Counted from the first letter of the stretch, positions 18,905-29,934 are shown. The stretch is 64,000 nucleotides of DNA from Rhynchopus sp. YZ270_cl-10 (GCA_964035575.1 OZ037846.1:399501-463500), one strand, 5' to 3'. Translations and numbers: made by a program. Notes: generated by a model from the sequence alone, not told the origin.

Positions 18905-19062
18905 CCAGTACCCAGTACCCAAAAATAATTTAGGATAATACCCAAAATAATTTAGGATAATACCCAAATAATTTAGGATAATACCCAAATAATTTAGGAT
19001 AATACCCACTGGGTATTATCCTAAATGGGTACTAGAAACTTGGGTACTAGCCTAATTACCCC
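18905..19062. repeat. Right MULE terminal inverted repeat
   Basis: Reverse complement of 12825-12945 with one extra GGGTATTATCCTAAATTATT unit. Next to it two 7-mer GGGTACT units survive before the sequence switches to the 8-mer GGGTACCT array. A one-base insertion therefore appears to have founded the longer array. Confidence 0.85.
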
Positions 19063-19330
19063 TATTTTTTTCTTCAAAAATTATTACGCGTCCACTCGAC
19101 GTTTGGATAAAGAAAACTAGAGATGAAAGGGGGTGTGTGTGTGTGTGATGGGGAGCACGGGAAGGGGAAAACGACTCGTGGATACTGAAAAATTTCGCTA
19201 GAAATGCAGATATGCCTTGCAAAATATTAATTACGTCGCACACTACTTACGTCGCGTACAAATTAAGTCGGCATTTGCCCTAACCGACTAAATTAGTACG
19301 CGACGGAATGTTCAACTCACCTCACAAAAC

Positions 19331-19679
19331 TCACAGCTTAGTGCAGGGCCCATTCAATAAGGATACCCGACTTGAACTTCGTGTGAGACCATCAGAAAGG
19401 TGCAGACCCTCTACTCTACCGCCAACGTGGGTTATTGACGCAACATGAGACAAACGTCTACACACTGTGTGGAAGCTGGCGAATGCGCTGGCAAGCCAAA
19501 TGGTCGACACTCCTTCGTTCGTGCCAAGAGGACCACAACTCATTGAATATCCCTCGTCTGACATGACATCCATAACAGGAGCAAGAGCAATAAAAAAACA
19601 AGCAATCAGCGTAGCAGTGATCAACAAACTGAATCGAGACGTCGATTTGTGCACGATCTTGACTAAAGGGGGGGCCCAA
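19331..19679 (-). pseudogene. Fragment with a hydrophobic N-terminal segment, unidentified
   Basis: The minus strand is open for 107 codons, starting HKSTSRFSLLITATLIACFF (signal-anchor-like) and continuing with a Ser/Gly-rich part. There is no ATG. Near 19673 the frame runs into the repeat boundary CCCAAATAAGTTTACCCCC, which recurs at 20784, so an insertion probably removed the start. Could be a cut-off host gene exon or chance. Confidence 0.25.
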
Positions 19680-19959
19680 ATAAGTTTACCCCCAAATAAT
19701 AGCTATTTTCCCAAATAACTTTTTTTTTTCTCAGATTTTGGGTGCCGAAAAAGTTACCGAATAACTTCGCCCCCTCTCACCTCCTTTTTTATTTTTCAAA
19801 AATTTCCCCCAAACTGATAGTGTACTATATAAAATGGCGCCGCAGGCGAAAAAATTTTATGGTACGGTGTAAAAAGCTAGTTTTTTACACCACAGATATA
19901 ATCATCTAGGCGGCAGCCACGCTGGAGAAGGAAGTCTGGGGCGAAACAGATTTACTGGG

Positions 19960-21183
19960 GGGGGGCTAATAAAGTATACGGTGCTAATAAAGTATACGGG
20001 GGTAATAAAGTATACGGTGCGGAAACCCATTTTGAGCGTGGAAATCTGTGAAATAAAGTATACGGTTTTTGTGTACATTTTTCTTACTAAAAATTTTTTT
20101 CAGCAAGTTTTGCACAAAAAATCGAAAAATTTTTTTTTTGATTTCGGTGGTCCGGATTCTGTGCGTGCTGTGATGGGGTCACTTTGTGCTGAGAAACGAG
20201 TATTTTTGACCTAAAACGCGTGTATCAGTTTTTACACGATTGGTGCTGATGGGGTTCAGATTTGTGAAAATTTAAGTCACCAAAAAATTGTTCATTTTTC
20301 CACATTGACCCCACCACTGGCTGGGATTGGCCCAAAAATGTCAATGGTGGTGTTTTCGCGAGGTTTCGGCCACTAGAAACCCCAAAATAACAGTGATTTT
20401 TTTTTCCCCCCCCCTTTTCGTTTTTTGGCCATTTAAGCAGTAATTCCCGCCGAATAAAGTATACGTATACTTTAATAGCTCCCCCCCAGTAAAGCAGCAT
20501 CATCATTCGGGCGGTCGGGTCTTCTGGGGTCTTTACCAAACTACAAAACAGGAAAACAGAAAATAAGAGTTGACCCTCCCGCCGACTCCCGACTTTTGGA
20601 CCCCCAACCCCCGACCTCTGGTGCTGTCCTGCTACTGTGTACCATGAGGAAATTGATCAAAAACGAGAACTTGTCCATTTTGGCAAATTGACCCCACCAC
20701 TGGCCGGACGGATTCCAAAAATGCAAATACCGGTGTCTAAAAGCTTCACCAAGTTGGCAACGAGAAAAAACCCTGTTTTCAGTGCCCAAATAAGTTTACC
20801 CCCAAATAACTTAGGTTCCAAATAACTTTTTTTTTTTGCCGCGATTTTGGCTTTTCAAAGTTAGGGCAAACAAACTTTTTTTATGCGTTCGCGTCCTGCC
20901 TGCCTACTGGGGGGGAGCTATTAAAGTATACGTATACTTTATTCGGCGGGAATTACTGCTTAAATGGCCAAAAAAACGAAAAGGGAAAAAAAAAAAAAAA
21001 TCACTGTTATTTTGGGGTTTCTAGTGGCCGAAACCTCGCGAAAACACCACCGTTGACATTTTTGGGCCAATCCCAGCCAGTGGTGGGGTCAATGTGGAAA
21101 AATGAACAATTTTTTGGTGACTTAAATTTTCACAAATCTGAACCCCATCAGCACCAATCGTGTAAAAACTGATACACGCGTTA
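19960..21183. mobile_element. Foldback element with GTATAC-bearing ends
   Basis: Bases 20219-20492 and 20909-21183 are near-perfect inverted copies (about 274 bp) around a 416-bp spacer. Both inner ends carry AAAGTATACGTATACTTTA next to a C or G run. The adjoining segment 19960-20212, with three TAATAAAGTATACGG repeats, recurs inverted at 35085-35335. Foldback DNA transposons have this form. I see no coding region in it, and the target duplication is not clear. Confidence 0.6.
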
Positions 21184-21330
21184 TACATACTTGGACCGCC
21201 CGAAATATATTTCGGGCATTTCGGGCGATTTCGGGCGAATTAGGGGCGGATTTCGGGCGATTTTGTGCGCCCGAAGTCGCCCGAAATCGCCCGAAATGCA
21301 GATTTCGGGCGAATTCGGGCGCTTTTTCCG
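21183..21330. repeat. GCCCGAAAT palindromic repeat cluster, copy 1
   Basis: About a dozen GCCCGAAAT or ATTTCGGGC words in both orientations, including the 20-base palindrome GCCCGAAATATATTTCGGGC. The cluster joins the foldback element through CCAAGTATG/CATACTTGG at 21185. The same cluster, attached to the same element end, is at 34850-35060. Confidence 0.8.
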
Positions 21331-21419
21331 TAGTGAAAACCGACTAGGTAGGGTTCTACTCATTTTCGCAAAAAACTTTTTATATTTGGAAAGATTTGAT
21401 GCCAAATCTGTCAAAATGG

Positions 21420-22430
21420 AGGTACCCTAAATTGGTCAAAAATGGTAAAAATGGTAAAAATGGTAGGAATTTTGGGGGCTTTTTTAGGGGAAAAAAAGGG
21501 TGAGGGGAGTTGGGTCCAGTCATAGGGGGTATAGCATATTTTTTGGAAAATTCTTCAAAAAAACGAGGATTTTTGCTGGGCACAATGAAAATTTTCAGAA
21601 AAATCCCAATTTTCGGCCAAATTTGGAGCAAATTATGGCCCACCCACCCCGATTTTGGGTCAAAAACCGACTTCATTTTTGCACAGGAGTGCCTACGATT
21701 TCGTAAACCAGAGGTCCTCTGGATGCATGCATTGATAAACACAACACTGGAAATTGCAAGGAACGGGTCTGCATGTGCGTGTTCTCTAGCCACCACAGTC
21801 ACAGGGTATGCACAAAATGACCGAAGTGCAATGGCGTGAACGAAGTGCAATGGCGATAATGGAAAGATAGATGCCGGCATTGGTGAATTGCTGGAGTTCT
21901 GCACAGGAAGCTAGCATGACGTAGAATCACTGTGTGAACAAAATGACCGTATTTTGGTTGAAAATTTGACTTGAAAATTTTTTTCATAATTTGCCCAATC
22001 GAAGGTTTTCCTTGGATTTTTTGGGCCATTTTATGACGTACCACGCCCGATTTTGGGCGAAAAAAAAATTTTTTTTTTGGTCAAAAATCGCCTTGTATTA
22101 CCACTGTATTGGTGTAGGCTTGTACACAGAAGTGTGTTTTGTGTAACCACAGATGGTCAAAACACCCGATTTTTGCATTTTTTTTTGCATTTTTTGGTGC
22201 CCAAAGACCCACCTCAGTGGTCGAAATTTTCCCGAAAAAAAAAAATTTTTTTTTTTGAGATTTTTCGATTTTTTGACAAGGCGCTGGCCCACACAAAATG
22301 CACTGGTGGTACAGAAAATGGCTGGGGAATAAACTCTAGATGCTCAAAACAGCCCAATTCATGCTTTTTTTGACTTTTTGGTCTCAGAAGGGTACCTAGG
22401 GTGTAGTGAGCAGGCCTCAAAAACACTTGC
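21420..22430. repeat. AT-rich dispersed repeat family (main copy)
   Basis: The stretch 21830-22430 is repeated almost exactly at 49415-50000, inverted and diverged at 31509-31830, and partly at 26880-27260. Shared landmarks are TTTGCCCAATCGAAGG, AAATCGCCTTGTATTACCAC, ACAAGGCGCTGGCCCA and CTACACCCTAGGTACC. Each copy holds one or two A-run/T-run palindromes (AAAAAAAATTTTTTTT type). Bases 21420-21830 add a related AT-rich segment of which 21490-21545 recurs near 48660-48720. No protein gene is supported. Confidence 0.7.
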
Positions 22431-22454
22431 ACGGTGCAGTCTGTCCTGGAAATG

Positions 22455-22590
22455 TCGGACCCTTTTGTCGGAGTCCGAGGGGGTCCGACAGTCGGACCCC
22501 CTGAGTCCGACAGTCGGACTCAGGGGTCCGACTGTCGGACTCACAGTCGGACCCCTGAGTCCGACTGCCGGACCCTGGGGTCCGACAGGC
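22455..22590. repeat. GTCCGAC/GTCGGAC palindromic array, copy 1
   Basis: About eight units of GTCCGACWGTCGGAC (7-base arms around one A or T), joined by CCCCTGA or CCAGA spacers. The same array is at 27262-27392. It abuts the truncated MULE arm at 22594. Confidence 0.8.
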
Positions 22591-22593
22591 ACA

Positions 22594-24016
22594 CCCAGGT
22601 GCCCAGGTGCCCAGGTACCCAGGTGCCCAGGTACCCAGGTACCCAGGTACCCAGGTACCCAGGTACCCAGGTACCCAGGTACCCAGGTACCCAGGTACCC
22701 AGGTACCCAGGTACCCAGGTACCCAGGTACCCAGGTACCCAGGTACCCAGGTACCCAGGTCCAGGTCCAGGAACAGGTACCCAGGAACAGGAAAAAAGTC
22801 GTGAAAGAGCAACCACAGCTCCACATGACAAACACAAAAGTGTCCAGTCACGTGGGGCATTCATGCACTGAGGAGATAATGATCCAACAATTTACAAGAA
22901 AGATTACTTAACCTACTGCTGGAAATTGCCAGGTCGTAGTAACACACAAAGTGTGCCTCCGTTCGGGAAGACCGGATATTCTAGAGACCAGAAAGGCCTC
23001 AAGAATATCTTCCGGTAGTCAAGGTAGAACCGAGTGAACGGCCCAAGACCCCCGTGGAGAAGTTAAATGTTGTAATGCTATCAGGTAGAAACTGCGAACA
23101 CTGTCTTACCCTCCTCAATGCATGGTGGTTGATGTCTTCCACAACAAATTTCCTGTACCCAGGTACCCAAATTCCCAGACCCACGCAGTGGCACATGACC
23201 GCCAAGTGTGAGTGACCCACACATGAGGGAATGCGACACTACGCAAAATTTACCACCAGACCCTGTCTTCGTGCACCTGAAGTACAACGCCGCAGACAGG
23301 CCAAACATGCGTTGGACTCAGAGGAATGCCCGCTGTGCAGGTATCAAACATGAGAACCAACTCCCAGCAACAAGGGGCGCCTTTTGGCGGGCGTTGTTGA
23401 GGGTGTTTGGGGTGCAAAGTTTTCCACAATTTTGATGCGCGGGTACAGAAGTGTTGTCTTGTTCTTTCATCTCTAGGAATGTAAATGTCAATCGCGTTTA
23501 ACTACCACGAGGGCTTGTTTAGTGAACCCACGAGGGGTCGAAGGGGGTTGGTTATCCCATATCTATCAAAGGTTGTGTCGACCAGGCGAATCCACTATGT
23601 TACGCTGTACGTTGTTAAATCCGAAGAAATAACGCTTTAGCAGCCGCAGGAAGTTTGTTAAAAAGAGTGCCTCACGCTACACAAACCACCACCCGCGATT
23701 GACTTAGATGTTATAACAAAGAGAATTCAGAACAAAACAACACCCTGCCCCATACACACTAAATTGTCATGCTTCAAGAGCATGCCTGGGCCAAAATTAC
23801 TGTGACAAAAAGGCAACAAGACCACCCACAAGGAGTGTGAAATGTGCACTGGTTTTCTGGGGGAACGCAATATTTTCTTGTGCCTCGTCCTCCGCAAGCA
23901 GAGGACAGACTTTCCGGAAGGTTTCCAAAGTCGAATTTCTTGCACTAGCTATGCTCCCTGGGTTAAATGGCAATAGCAGTGACTGACAAAGTGTACCCAT
24001 CCCCCTTCCACCCCAG
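22594..24016 (-). mobile_element. Truncated MULE right arm, inverted relative to 17470-18904
   Basis: The GGTACCCA 8-mer array (22594-22760, about 21 units, with some GGTGCCCA variants) and the following 1.25 kb are the reverse complement of the right arm of the complete MULE, about 95 percent alike by eye. The terminal inverted repeat itself is missing; the array stops at the GTCCGAC satellite. With the complete element it forms a hairpin-capable inverted repeat with a 3.7-kb spacer. Confidence 0.75.
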
Positions 24017-24419
24017 ATCTTAGTCCGCAAACTCAGAATGGATTGATGCGGGTGATACTCTTTGGATTTTGAGTTGCTGAATGTCGGAGACGCGGCGAGG
24101 CTTCTCATCACAATCGCAGATGCAGTTCAGATTTCACGATCCTGTGATGAGTGTAAATGTGGAGTGTGATTAATGAATGAAATGTATGGTGTAGAAACGC
24201 AGTTATCGGGAAAGGTGAGGTTAATGTGGTAAAAAAAGGGGATAAAACTCGTGTAATTTTGTGAATTCCCACAAAGGTGGGTGATAATGTGCCCTTTGTC
24301 ACTCAATTGTAACCGAGAATGTATGGGAGAATGAAATATTATTTCCCAACCCAACAACAACGATAAAGCGTGAAGACAATAAATGAAATCAAAGCGGAAT
24401 AAATTTGAGGTTTTGTGAG

Positions 24420-24505
24420 GCACTCAACGAGTGTGCCGGCTCTGTGGCGTCACGGAGCCACCAACACTCCCCAGTCATTTTTCCTGCGCTTCCAGGAAAA
24501 CTCGC
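24420..24505. repeat. Three successive stem-loops
   Basis: CACTCAACGAGTG, then GGCTCTGTGGCGTCACGGAGCC and TTTTCCTGCGCTTCCAGGAAAA follow one another with almost no spacing; the last has a perfect 8-bp stem. They stand at the left side of the region holding the tyrosine-recombinase-like fragments and could be an element end or a transcript end. Confidence 0.45.
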
Positions 24506-24751
24506 GTTTGCGACCAGGCCGAAACGAAAAAATTTAATTCACAGCAAACAGGTGTGAGGGAGAAGAAAAGAAAGTGAACAAAAACGAAAAAACAATGTTT
24601 TTCTGAAATGTGATGTTGTTGGGGTGGGGAGAATAAAACAGTTCCAGAAAAGCTCCTGCGTCGGTTTTCTTTTGGTTAAAAAAATCACTCAGTAAAAAAA
24701 AGAACTTTTTCATCACTCCCCTCAAACACTGCCAAAACGAAGAAGGACAGG

Positions 24752-25058
24752 ATGTATGACACTTACGGATACCAAGTCTCAGCGGGTATGAGAAGCAAGG
24801 AGGTGTACAAGAAGAAATGGGACGAGTTCTTGCGGTTTTCAAACCTCGAGCGACTTGGTCCGCTTTGTATTGACACGGACCTCGACACCCCGACATGTAC
24901 TGGCTTTTGAGAAAGGCAGTCGGTTCCTCGGTAGATTGCGTGCAAGTGAGGGAATATCCATCTGCTTGGAAGACGTCAAAACACCAAACATAGTATTTCG
25001 CGACATAAAGGGCAGATCAAATACTCACTGCCTTACATTCTCGGTTACAATTGAGTGA
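24752..25058 (+). pseudogene. Tyrosine-recombinase-like N-terminal fragment, copy A
   Basis: The ATG at 24752 opens 52 residues containing MRSKEVYKKKWDEFLRFSNL. After one frame change the same strand continues TPRHVLAFEKGSRFLGRLRA and SEGI. Such a string (Y..xW..F..F, then a short loop, then LxxFxxxLRxxEG) is typical of the helical core-binding domain of tyrosine recombinases such as those of Crypton DNA transposons. The catalytic domain with its R..HxxR..Y residues is absent, as the frame ends soon after. A second version lies on the opposite strand at 25412-25639. Assignment rests on pattern only. Confidence 0.35.
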
Positions 25059-25411
25059 CACAAAGGGCATATAATCTGCAAAATTACACGAGTTTTATTT
25101 CACTGAGTTAGATAATTATTATCTCATGAAATAAAGTGAACATTATTTCACGAGGTGGTGGGTGACTCAAACTGGGGCTCAACTTCACGAAGCGAGTGGA
25201 GTTCAGCATTTTGATTTCATGAGTGAAGTGAGTGTAATCATAAAAGTGATGTCACGAGCGATAGCGAGTGGGTATCACGTATTCCAGTTTGTGAATCACC
25301 CATCAGTTAAATAATGTTCACTTTAGTTTTCGATACGTAATTTTATACCACGCGTGAAAAACGTAAACAGGTGAAAAAGTGAGTGAAATAAGATTCGTTT
25401 TATTTCACGTT

Positions 25412-25639
25412 TTATTTCACGCAAATCGTGAAGGATTGGGTGGGGGAGTGAAATAAAAGATCACGGAGTGATCTGAAGGACACGACGTGTTCTTCCCTGG
25501 GCTCGTTCGCTCCTGAAAGTCTGTTGAAACGGAGGAAATCGTCCCATGTTTTCCTGTACTGCACACCACTGTTCATGTCGTCGAACAAGTTGTCATATGC
25601 ATCCTCCATCTCCGCAAACTTGCGCGTGGGTTTAGGCAT
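25412..25639 (-). CDS. Tyrosine-recombinase-like N-terminal domain protein, copy B
   Basis: 75 residues from the ATG at 25639 (MPKPTRKFAEMEDAYDNLFD); the frame is open further upstream to 25783. The segment YRKTWDDFLRFNRLSGANEP then EEHVVSFRSLRDLL matches copy A in layout and in the key aromatic and acidic positions. It ends before any catalytic motif. Copies A and B point toward each other across an AT-rich stretch full of GTGAAATAA and TTATTTCAC words. Either both are relics of a recombinase element, or they are small stand-alone proteins kept for DNA binding. Confidence 0.35.
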   Translation of the reverse strand: MPKPTRKFAEMEDAYDNLFDDMNSGVQYRKTWDDFLRFNRLSGANEPREEHVVSFRSLRDLLFHSPTQSFTICVK

Positions 25640-25766
25640 GTGTGTAAGAGGCAATAAATAATCTGTAATTTGAAGTGTGGTGGTGTGAGGGGTGGAGCGT
25701 GGGCTCAACGTTCCACTGTTTACACCTATAAATACGTTTTTCACTTGTGGAATAAAATTACATATT

Positions 25767-25912
25767 GAGTGAAATAAGAACATTTTCTTGCACTTGCCAC
25801 TAAAAAGGCACCCTCGTGACTCTCACTCTTATTCCCCTCGCTTCGCTCGGGAAATAACGCACTCGGGCACCTTTTTAGTGGCGCGTGAAATAAAATAGTT
25901 CTTATTTCACTC
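25767..25912. repeat. 146-bp near-perfect palindrome
   Basis: GAGTGAAATAAGAAC (25767) is matched by GTTCTTATTTCACTC (ending 25912). Inside, GCCACTAAAAAGG (25794) pairs with CCTTTTTAGTGGC, and the centre is CTCGCTTCGCTCGGG. It has the form of a MITE or cruciform-forming element. GAGTGAAATAA-like words are spread through 25080-25450 as well. Confidence 0.6.
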
Positions 25913-26564
25913 GAATAAATAGTTATTATCTCACGGGCAATAATGTTGTGCTGCGTTTTCGAAATTCCTACAGTATATTTGACAAATGATGTATGACCAC
26001 CTAGTACGGGGCGTCAAGGTTGGGTATGGTGAACAGTTCCTCGAAGTCCTATGACTGCAACCCTTTTGGTTGCATGCGCAGATCTCCTCCACATTGCTTT
26101 TGCGCCTACTCTCGGCATGGGTTTTGTTTTGTTCTTTGTGTGCGGAGATAATGTCTACTGTATTTTGTGTAATCTCCAGGAAGGAATTTCGAAAACGCGG
26201 CTAAACATTATTACACAAGTGAGATAAAAAATTGTTGGCTCTCTCTCTGTTGTTTTGGCTTTTGTTTTTTTGTCTATTTGTGACGAGGCCTGGAACACCT
26301 GAACATAGGCATATCTGGAAAATCTATCTGAGGTGTGGCAAATTAAATATTCAAGCGTGTGGTTGAGGCGCACCTAAACATAAGTAAGTGCCAAGTCTGA
26401 ACATTTATTTTCAGAGGCCTTAGTGAGGCTGTTTCGGCCTCGTTGCATTGTATCATGATGTAATAAGGTTCACATACTTTCGATTCAAAGAAGAGAAAGC
26501 ACACAAGAAAATAAAATGCTGCAAACCACTGGGTGTGTTGTTTGCATCTACACAAGTAACTGAA

Positions 26565-26866
26565 AGTTAAACATTTACATACCTTGTCTTCCCCGTAGCC
26601 TCCGCCTTCGCTGCTGTCAAGCTGCCTTCTCTTGGTACCCAGTACCCAGTACCCAGTACCCAGTACCCAGTACCCAGTACCCAGTACCCAGTACCCAGTA
26701 CCCAGTACCCAGTACCCAGTACCCAGTACCCAGTACCCAGTACCCAGTACCCAGTACCCAGTACCCAGTACCCAGTACCCAGTACCCAGTACCCAGTACC
26801 CAGTACCCAGTACCCAGTACCCAGTACCCAGTACCCAGTACCCAGTACCCAGTACCCAGTACCCAA
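26565..26866 (-). mobile_element. MULE left-end fragment with long GGGTACT array
   Basis: Reading the minus strand: about 33 copies of GGGTACT (26866-26634), then GAAGGCAGCTTGACAGCAGCG and the splice-donor-like AAGACAAGGTATGTA, as at 13085-13131. The terminal repeat and the coding part are missing. Confidence 0.75.
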
Positions 26867-26879
26867 ATTGGTCGCCCCC

Positions 26880-27260
26880 TGGTTGGTCGAGAACCTAAAA
26901 ATGCAAAAAAACGCAAAATTCATGTGTTTTGACCATGTCTGGGTACACCAAATACACACCTCTGAACAAGCCTATACCCAGTAGTAGGCAACAAGCGCTA
27001 TTTTTTGACCAAGAAAAAAAAAATCCCCCAAAAATTGGGTGTAGTAGGTCATAAAATGGCCCAAAAAATTCAAAGAAAACCTCAGATTGACCAAACAATG
27101 AAAAAAATTTTCAAGTCAAATTTTCAGCCAAAATACGGCTATTTTGGTAAAACCATGTGTACTGTAGTGGCTATACAAGGCGATTTTCGGCCAAAAAAAT
27201 TTTTTTGGCCAAAAAAAAAATTTTTTTTTTCGGCCCAAAAAAAAAAAAATTTTTTTTTTT
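26880..27260. repeat. AT-rich dispersed repeat, diverged copy
   Basis: Related to 21950-22100 (ATGGCCCAAAAAATTC, TTTCAAGTCAAATTTTCAGCC, CAAGGCGATTTTCGGCC) with one A-run/T-run palindrome block at 27195-27260. It runs straight into the second GTCCGAC array. Confidence 0.6.
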
Positions 27261-27261
27261 G

Positions 27262-27392
27262 GGTCCGACTGTCGGACCCCAGAGTCCGACAGTCGGACTC
27301 CAGAGTCCGTCTGTCGGACTCCAGAGTCCGACAGACGGACCCCTGAGTCCGTCTGTCGGACTCAGGGGGTCCGACTGTCGGACTCAGGGGGT
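27262..27392. repeat. GTCCGAC/GTCGGAC palindromic array, copy 2
   Basis: About eight palindromic units as at 22455-22590, here including GTCCGTCTGTCGGAC variants, joined to the AT-rich repeat on the left in the same way that copy 1 is joined to its neighbour. Confidence 0.8.
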
Positions 27393-27570
27393 AAGTCCGT
27401 TATTTACACACTCCAAGCACGACAGACCGCACCGTGTGTGAAAAAAAAAAAAAAAATTTTTTTTTTTGAGATTTTTGAAAAATCGGCCGATTTTGCGACC
27501 AAATTTGGCTGGGGAATTTCGGCGACCAAAGGGTCCCCCCTTTGGAAAAAAAACGAAATCGACCAAAAAA

Positions 27571-27712
27571 CACGGGTTGCCTACGATCGTAGTGCGATCT
27601 CTTACGATCGTAGCTCTTTTTTGATCGCACTACGATCGTACTACGATCAAAGTACGATCGTAGTACGATCGTACTTACGATCGTATTATGATCGTACGAT
27701 CCTCCTTCTAAG
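27571..27712. repeat. TACGATCGTA palindromic array and possible element end
   Basis: CACGGGTTGCCTACGATCGT opens a block of about ten TACGATCGTA words. The reverse complement of the same opening stands at 34206-34225 after a similar block (34112-34205). The two could be the ends of a 6.65-kb composite element or two separate ends facing each other. Confidence 0.55.
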
Positions 27713-27929
27713 GTGCTCGCTCTCCATACCTAGACCCTCGAATTTTTTTTTTTGCCCCTATATTGGGCTAATTTCGACGATTTGAGGCCATTAAAAGCAA
27801 AATTTGGCACTTTTGAGCATCTAGGGGGGTCTAAAACGCGGTTCCGCGAACCCAAAATTTCGTGATTTTTACCAAAGACAAGTCGATTTTTGAAAAAATC
27901 TCAAAAAAAAAAAAATCCCAATTTTTTTT

Positions 27930-28140
27930 TTTTCATAGGGTGAAAACGATCGTTTTTTTTTTTTTTTTTTTTTTACGAATCTGGGAAAAAGTGATCGGTC
28001 TTTTTTTTTTTTTTTTTTTTTTCACGATCGTGAAGAAAAAAAAACGATCGTTTTTTTTTTTTTTTTTTCTTCACGATCGTGAAAAAAAAGCACCTTTTTC
28101 TTCACGATCGTGAAGGAAAAAAAAAACGATCGTTTTTTTT
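27930..28140. repeat. CGATCG words inside long A/T runs
   Basis: Four CGATCG cores flanked by A runs on the left and T runs on the right, with TCACGATCGTGA variants between them; each is a fold-back hairpin. A related block without the T runs is at 31385-31500. Confidence 0.7.
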
Positions 28141-29934
28141 TTCCCATATTATGTCGTTGATCGCTGGCCCACACCAGGGAGGGAGCCCCCACAGGTGCCC
28201 ACAACCCCCCTGAAATCGGCCGAGAGTAACTTTTAGCGGTGTTTTGACGTAAAATGTCACCTTTTTTGCCATTTTTGGGGTGTACTTTTCTGGAACAAAA
28301 TTCGCAAAACCCGAAATACGAATCGTAAAAAATCGCGACATTCTATGACATGCGTATACCATGAAGCAGCACGTCACGGCATGGCATGTAACATGCACAT
28401 GTAATATCGCCAAAAACCTAGTCGTAGTAACATCATCACTGTGCAAACCCCTGTCCATCCAATACAATTCACACTCTTTGTGGGTGGTCTTGCTGCCTTT
28501 TTGCCACAGTAATTTTTGGCCCGGCAGGCATGCTCTTGAAGCATGGCAATTTAGTGTGTATGGGGCAGGGTGTTGTTTTGTTCTGAATTCCCTTTGTTAC
28601 AATATCTATCCAATCGCGAGTGGTTGTATGTGTATCGTGAGACACTCTTTTTAACCCTTTACGGACCAAGAGGACATTTATGCCCATTGTGGCGGGGGAT
28701 GCGGCGTTCAACACCAGGCCAAGTTGGCCAAAAGCCCAACTTTTGTACTGTCCAACCTCTGTACAATTACGGTATATTTCGTTGGCTGGTGGTCTGAAGA
28801 GTGATCTGACCATATTCTCCAGGTATAACAAATGCCCAAATAATGCATTGGCGAAGGAATTTTGCACTTTTGACCATCACACATTACTTGTATTTTTACC
28901 GGTTTTTTAATGAGTACAACCTATGTCAGAGCACGCTGTCCCACAGATTTTAGAATTTGGGGGGGTCACGCAACAGGGATTACGCAGCTCCCCATACTTA
29001 TCGCTAAATATGCCGTTTTCCCCGAAAAATTTTAGAATTCCACGCCCAATTTCTTTCTTTTTGGCAAAAAAAAATTTTTCGCGCTTCGCGCGAAAAAGGT
29101 CCTCAGAAGCTCAATTCCGGAAACAAATACGGGGGGAGCGACGTTTTCCAACTCCTCCGCCATCAGCAGGAACACCTCCGTTTTCTCTTGAATCTGTGAC
29201 GCTTGTTGCTGAGAAACAGGGCAACAGCGCGTTCAAGCATATTCCCCATCTTTTCAGTGTTAAACTCGTGGCGAAGCCACGGTACGCAACATTTCTAAAA
29301 ATTGCGCTTAAAATTGCCTACTATGTCGCGGGAAGGGTGGGTTGAAAGCTCGCGCCGCAGTGCATCTTCCTTTTCCGGTAAAATAGAAGAAAATTGTCTT
29401 CTAAAAATAGAATTCTGTGGGGGGTAGGTGAGAGGTGGGCGGAGCCCCCACTCCTCCACCCCAGCCTCAATCCAAAACCCTGTATTTTTTTTTTTTTGGT
29501 ATTTTTTGAGCTGAGATTTTCAAAAAATACCAAAAATACCAGGGTCAACCGCTGTGATGCTCATTGTTTAGAACACAGGGCTATTTCTAAATATGGGGTC
29601 CGGAGTCCAAAATCCAATCCGGGACACAATTTTGGCAGATTTATTTTGGGCCAAAAACGTCTTTATTTACATTTTTGGGATTCGCCCGTGCAGTGGTGGG
29701 GTCAATCTCGAAAATTGGATTTTTTGACCACTTAAATTTTGAGAAATATGAGCCCGGTCACTTATACGTGGGCCCATTTTCGGCTAAAATTTTCCTCAAA
29801 ATCCGGGTTTGTAAAATTGACCCTTCTGTGAAGGAAGGTTGTGGAAAAGGGTCCTTATTTGCATTTTTGGAAGCCGCCCGTGCAGTGGTGGGGTCAATTT
29901 GCAGAATTGGGCAAGTTCTTGCAAGACAACGGGT
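28141..29934. other. Repeat-derived intergenic DNA, no gene seen
   Basis: Holds a 220-bp piece of the MULE right arm (28440-28660, landmarks GGCATGCTCTTGAAGCATGG and GGGGCAGGGTGTTGTTTTG), a GCGCTTCGCGCG hairpin (29077-29092), and two copies of the conserved word CAGTGGTGGGGTCAAT (29691-29706, 29883-29898). Short frames here are poor in protein-like signal. Confidence 0.45.

Larger units (their letters stand above)
12825..19062 (+). mobile_element. Complete Mutator-like (MULE) transposon with Josephin-SAP transposase
   Basis: A 6.2-kb element. The 9-bp string TATTTTTTT is at 12816-12824 and again at 19063-19071, the size expected of a MULE target duplication (low complexity weakens it). The ends are inverted copies over about 130 bp. 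Both start GGG, then share TAGT(G/A)CCCAAGTTT, GTACCCATTTAGGATAATAC, an inner mirror CAGTGGGTATTATCC and three to four repeats of GGGTATTATCCTAAATTATT, then GGGTACT arrays. Inside are the transposase gene, displaced pieces of that gene (16978-17222), a 130-bp direct repeat (16560-16690 and 17330-17460) and a 1.2-kb non-coding right arm that recurs elsewhere in the window. Confidence 0.8.

Noticed and set aside
28923-29345. 140-codon plus-strand frame
   Set aside because: It crosses several repeat boundaries and a GCGCTTCGCGCG hairpin and shows no domain.
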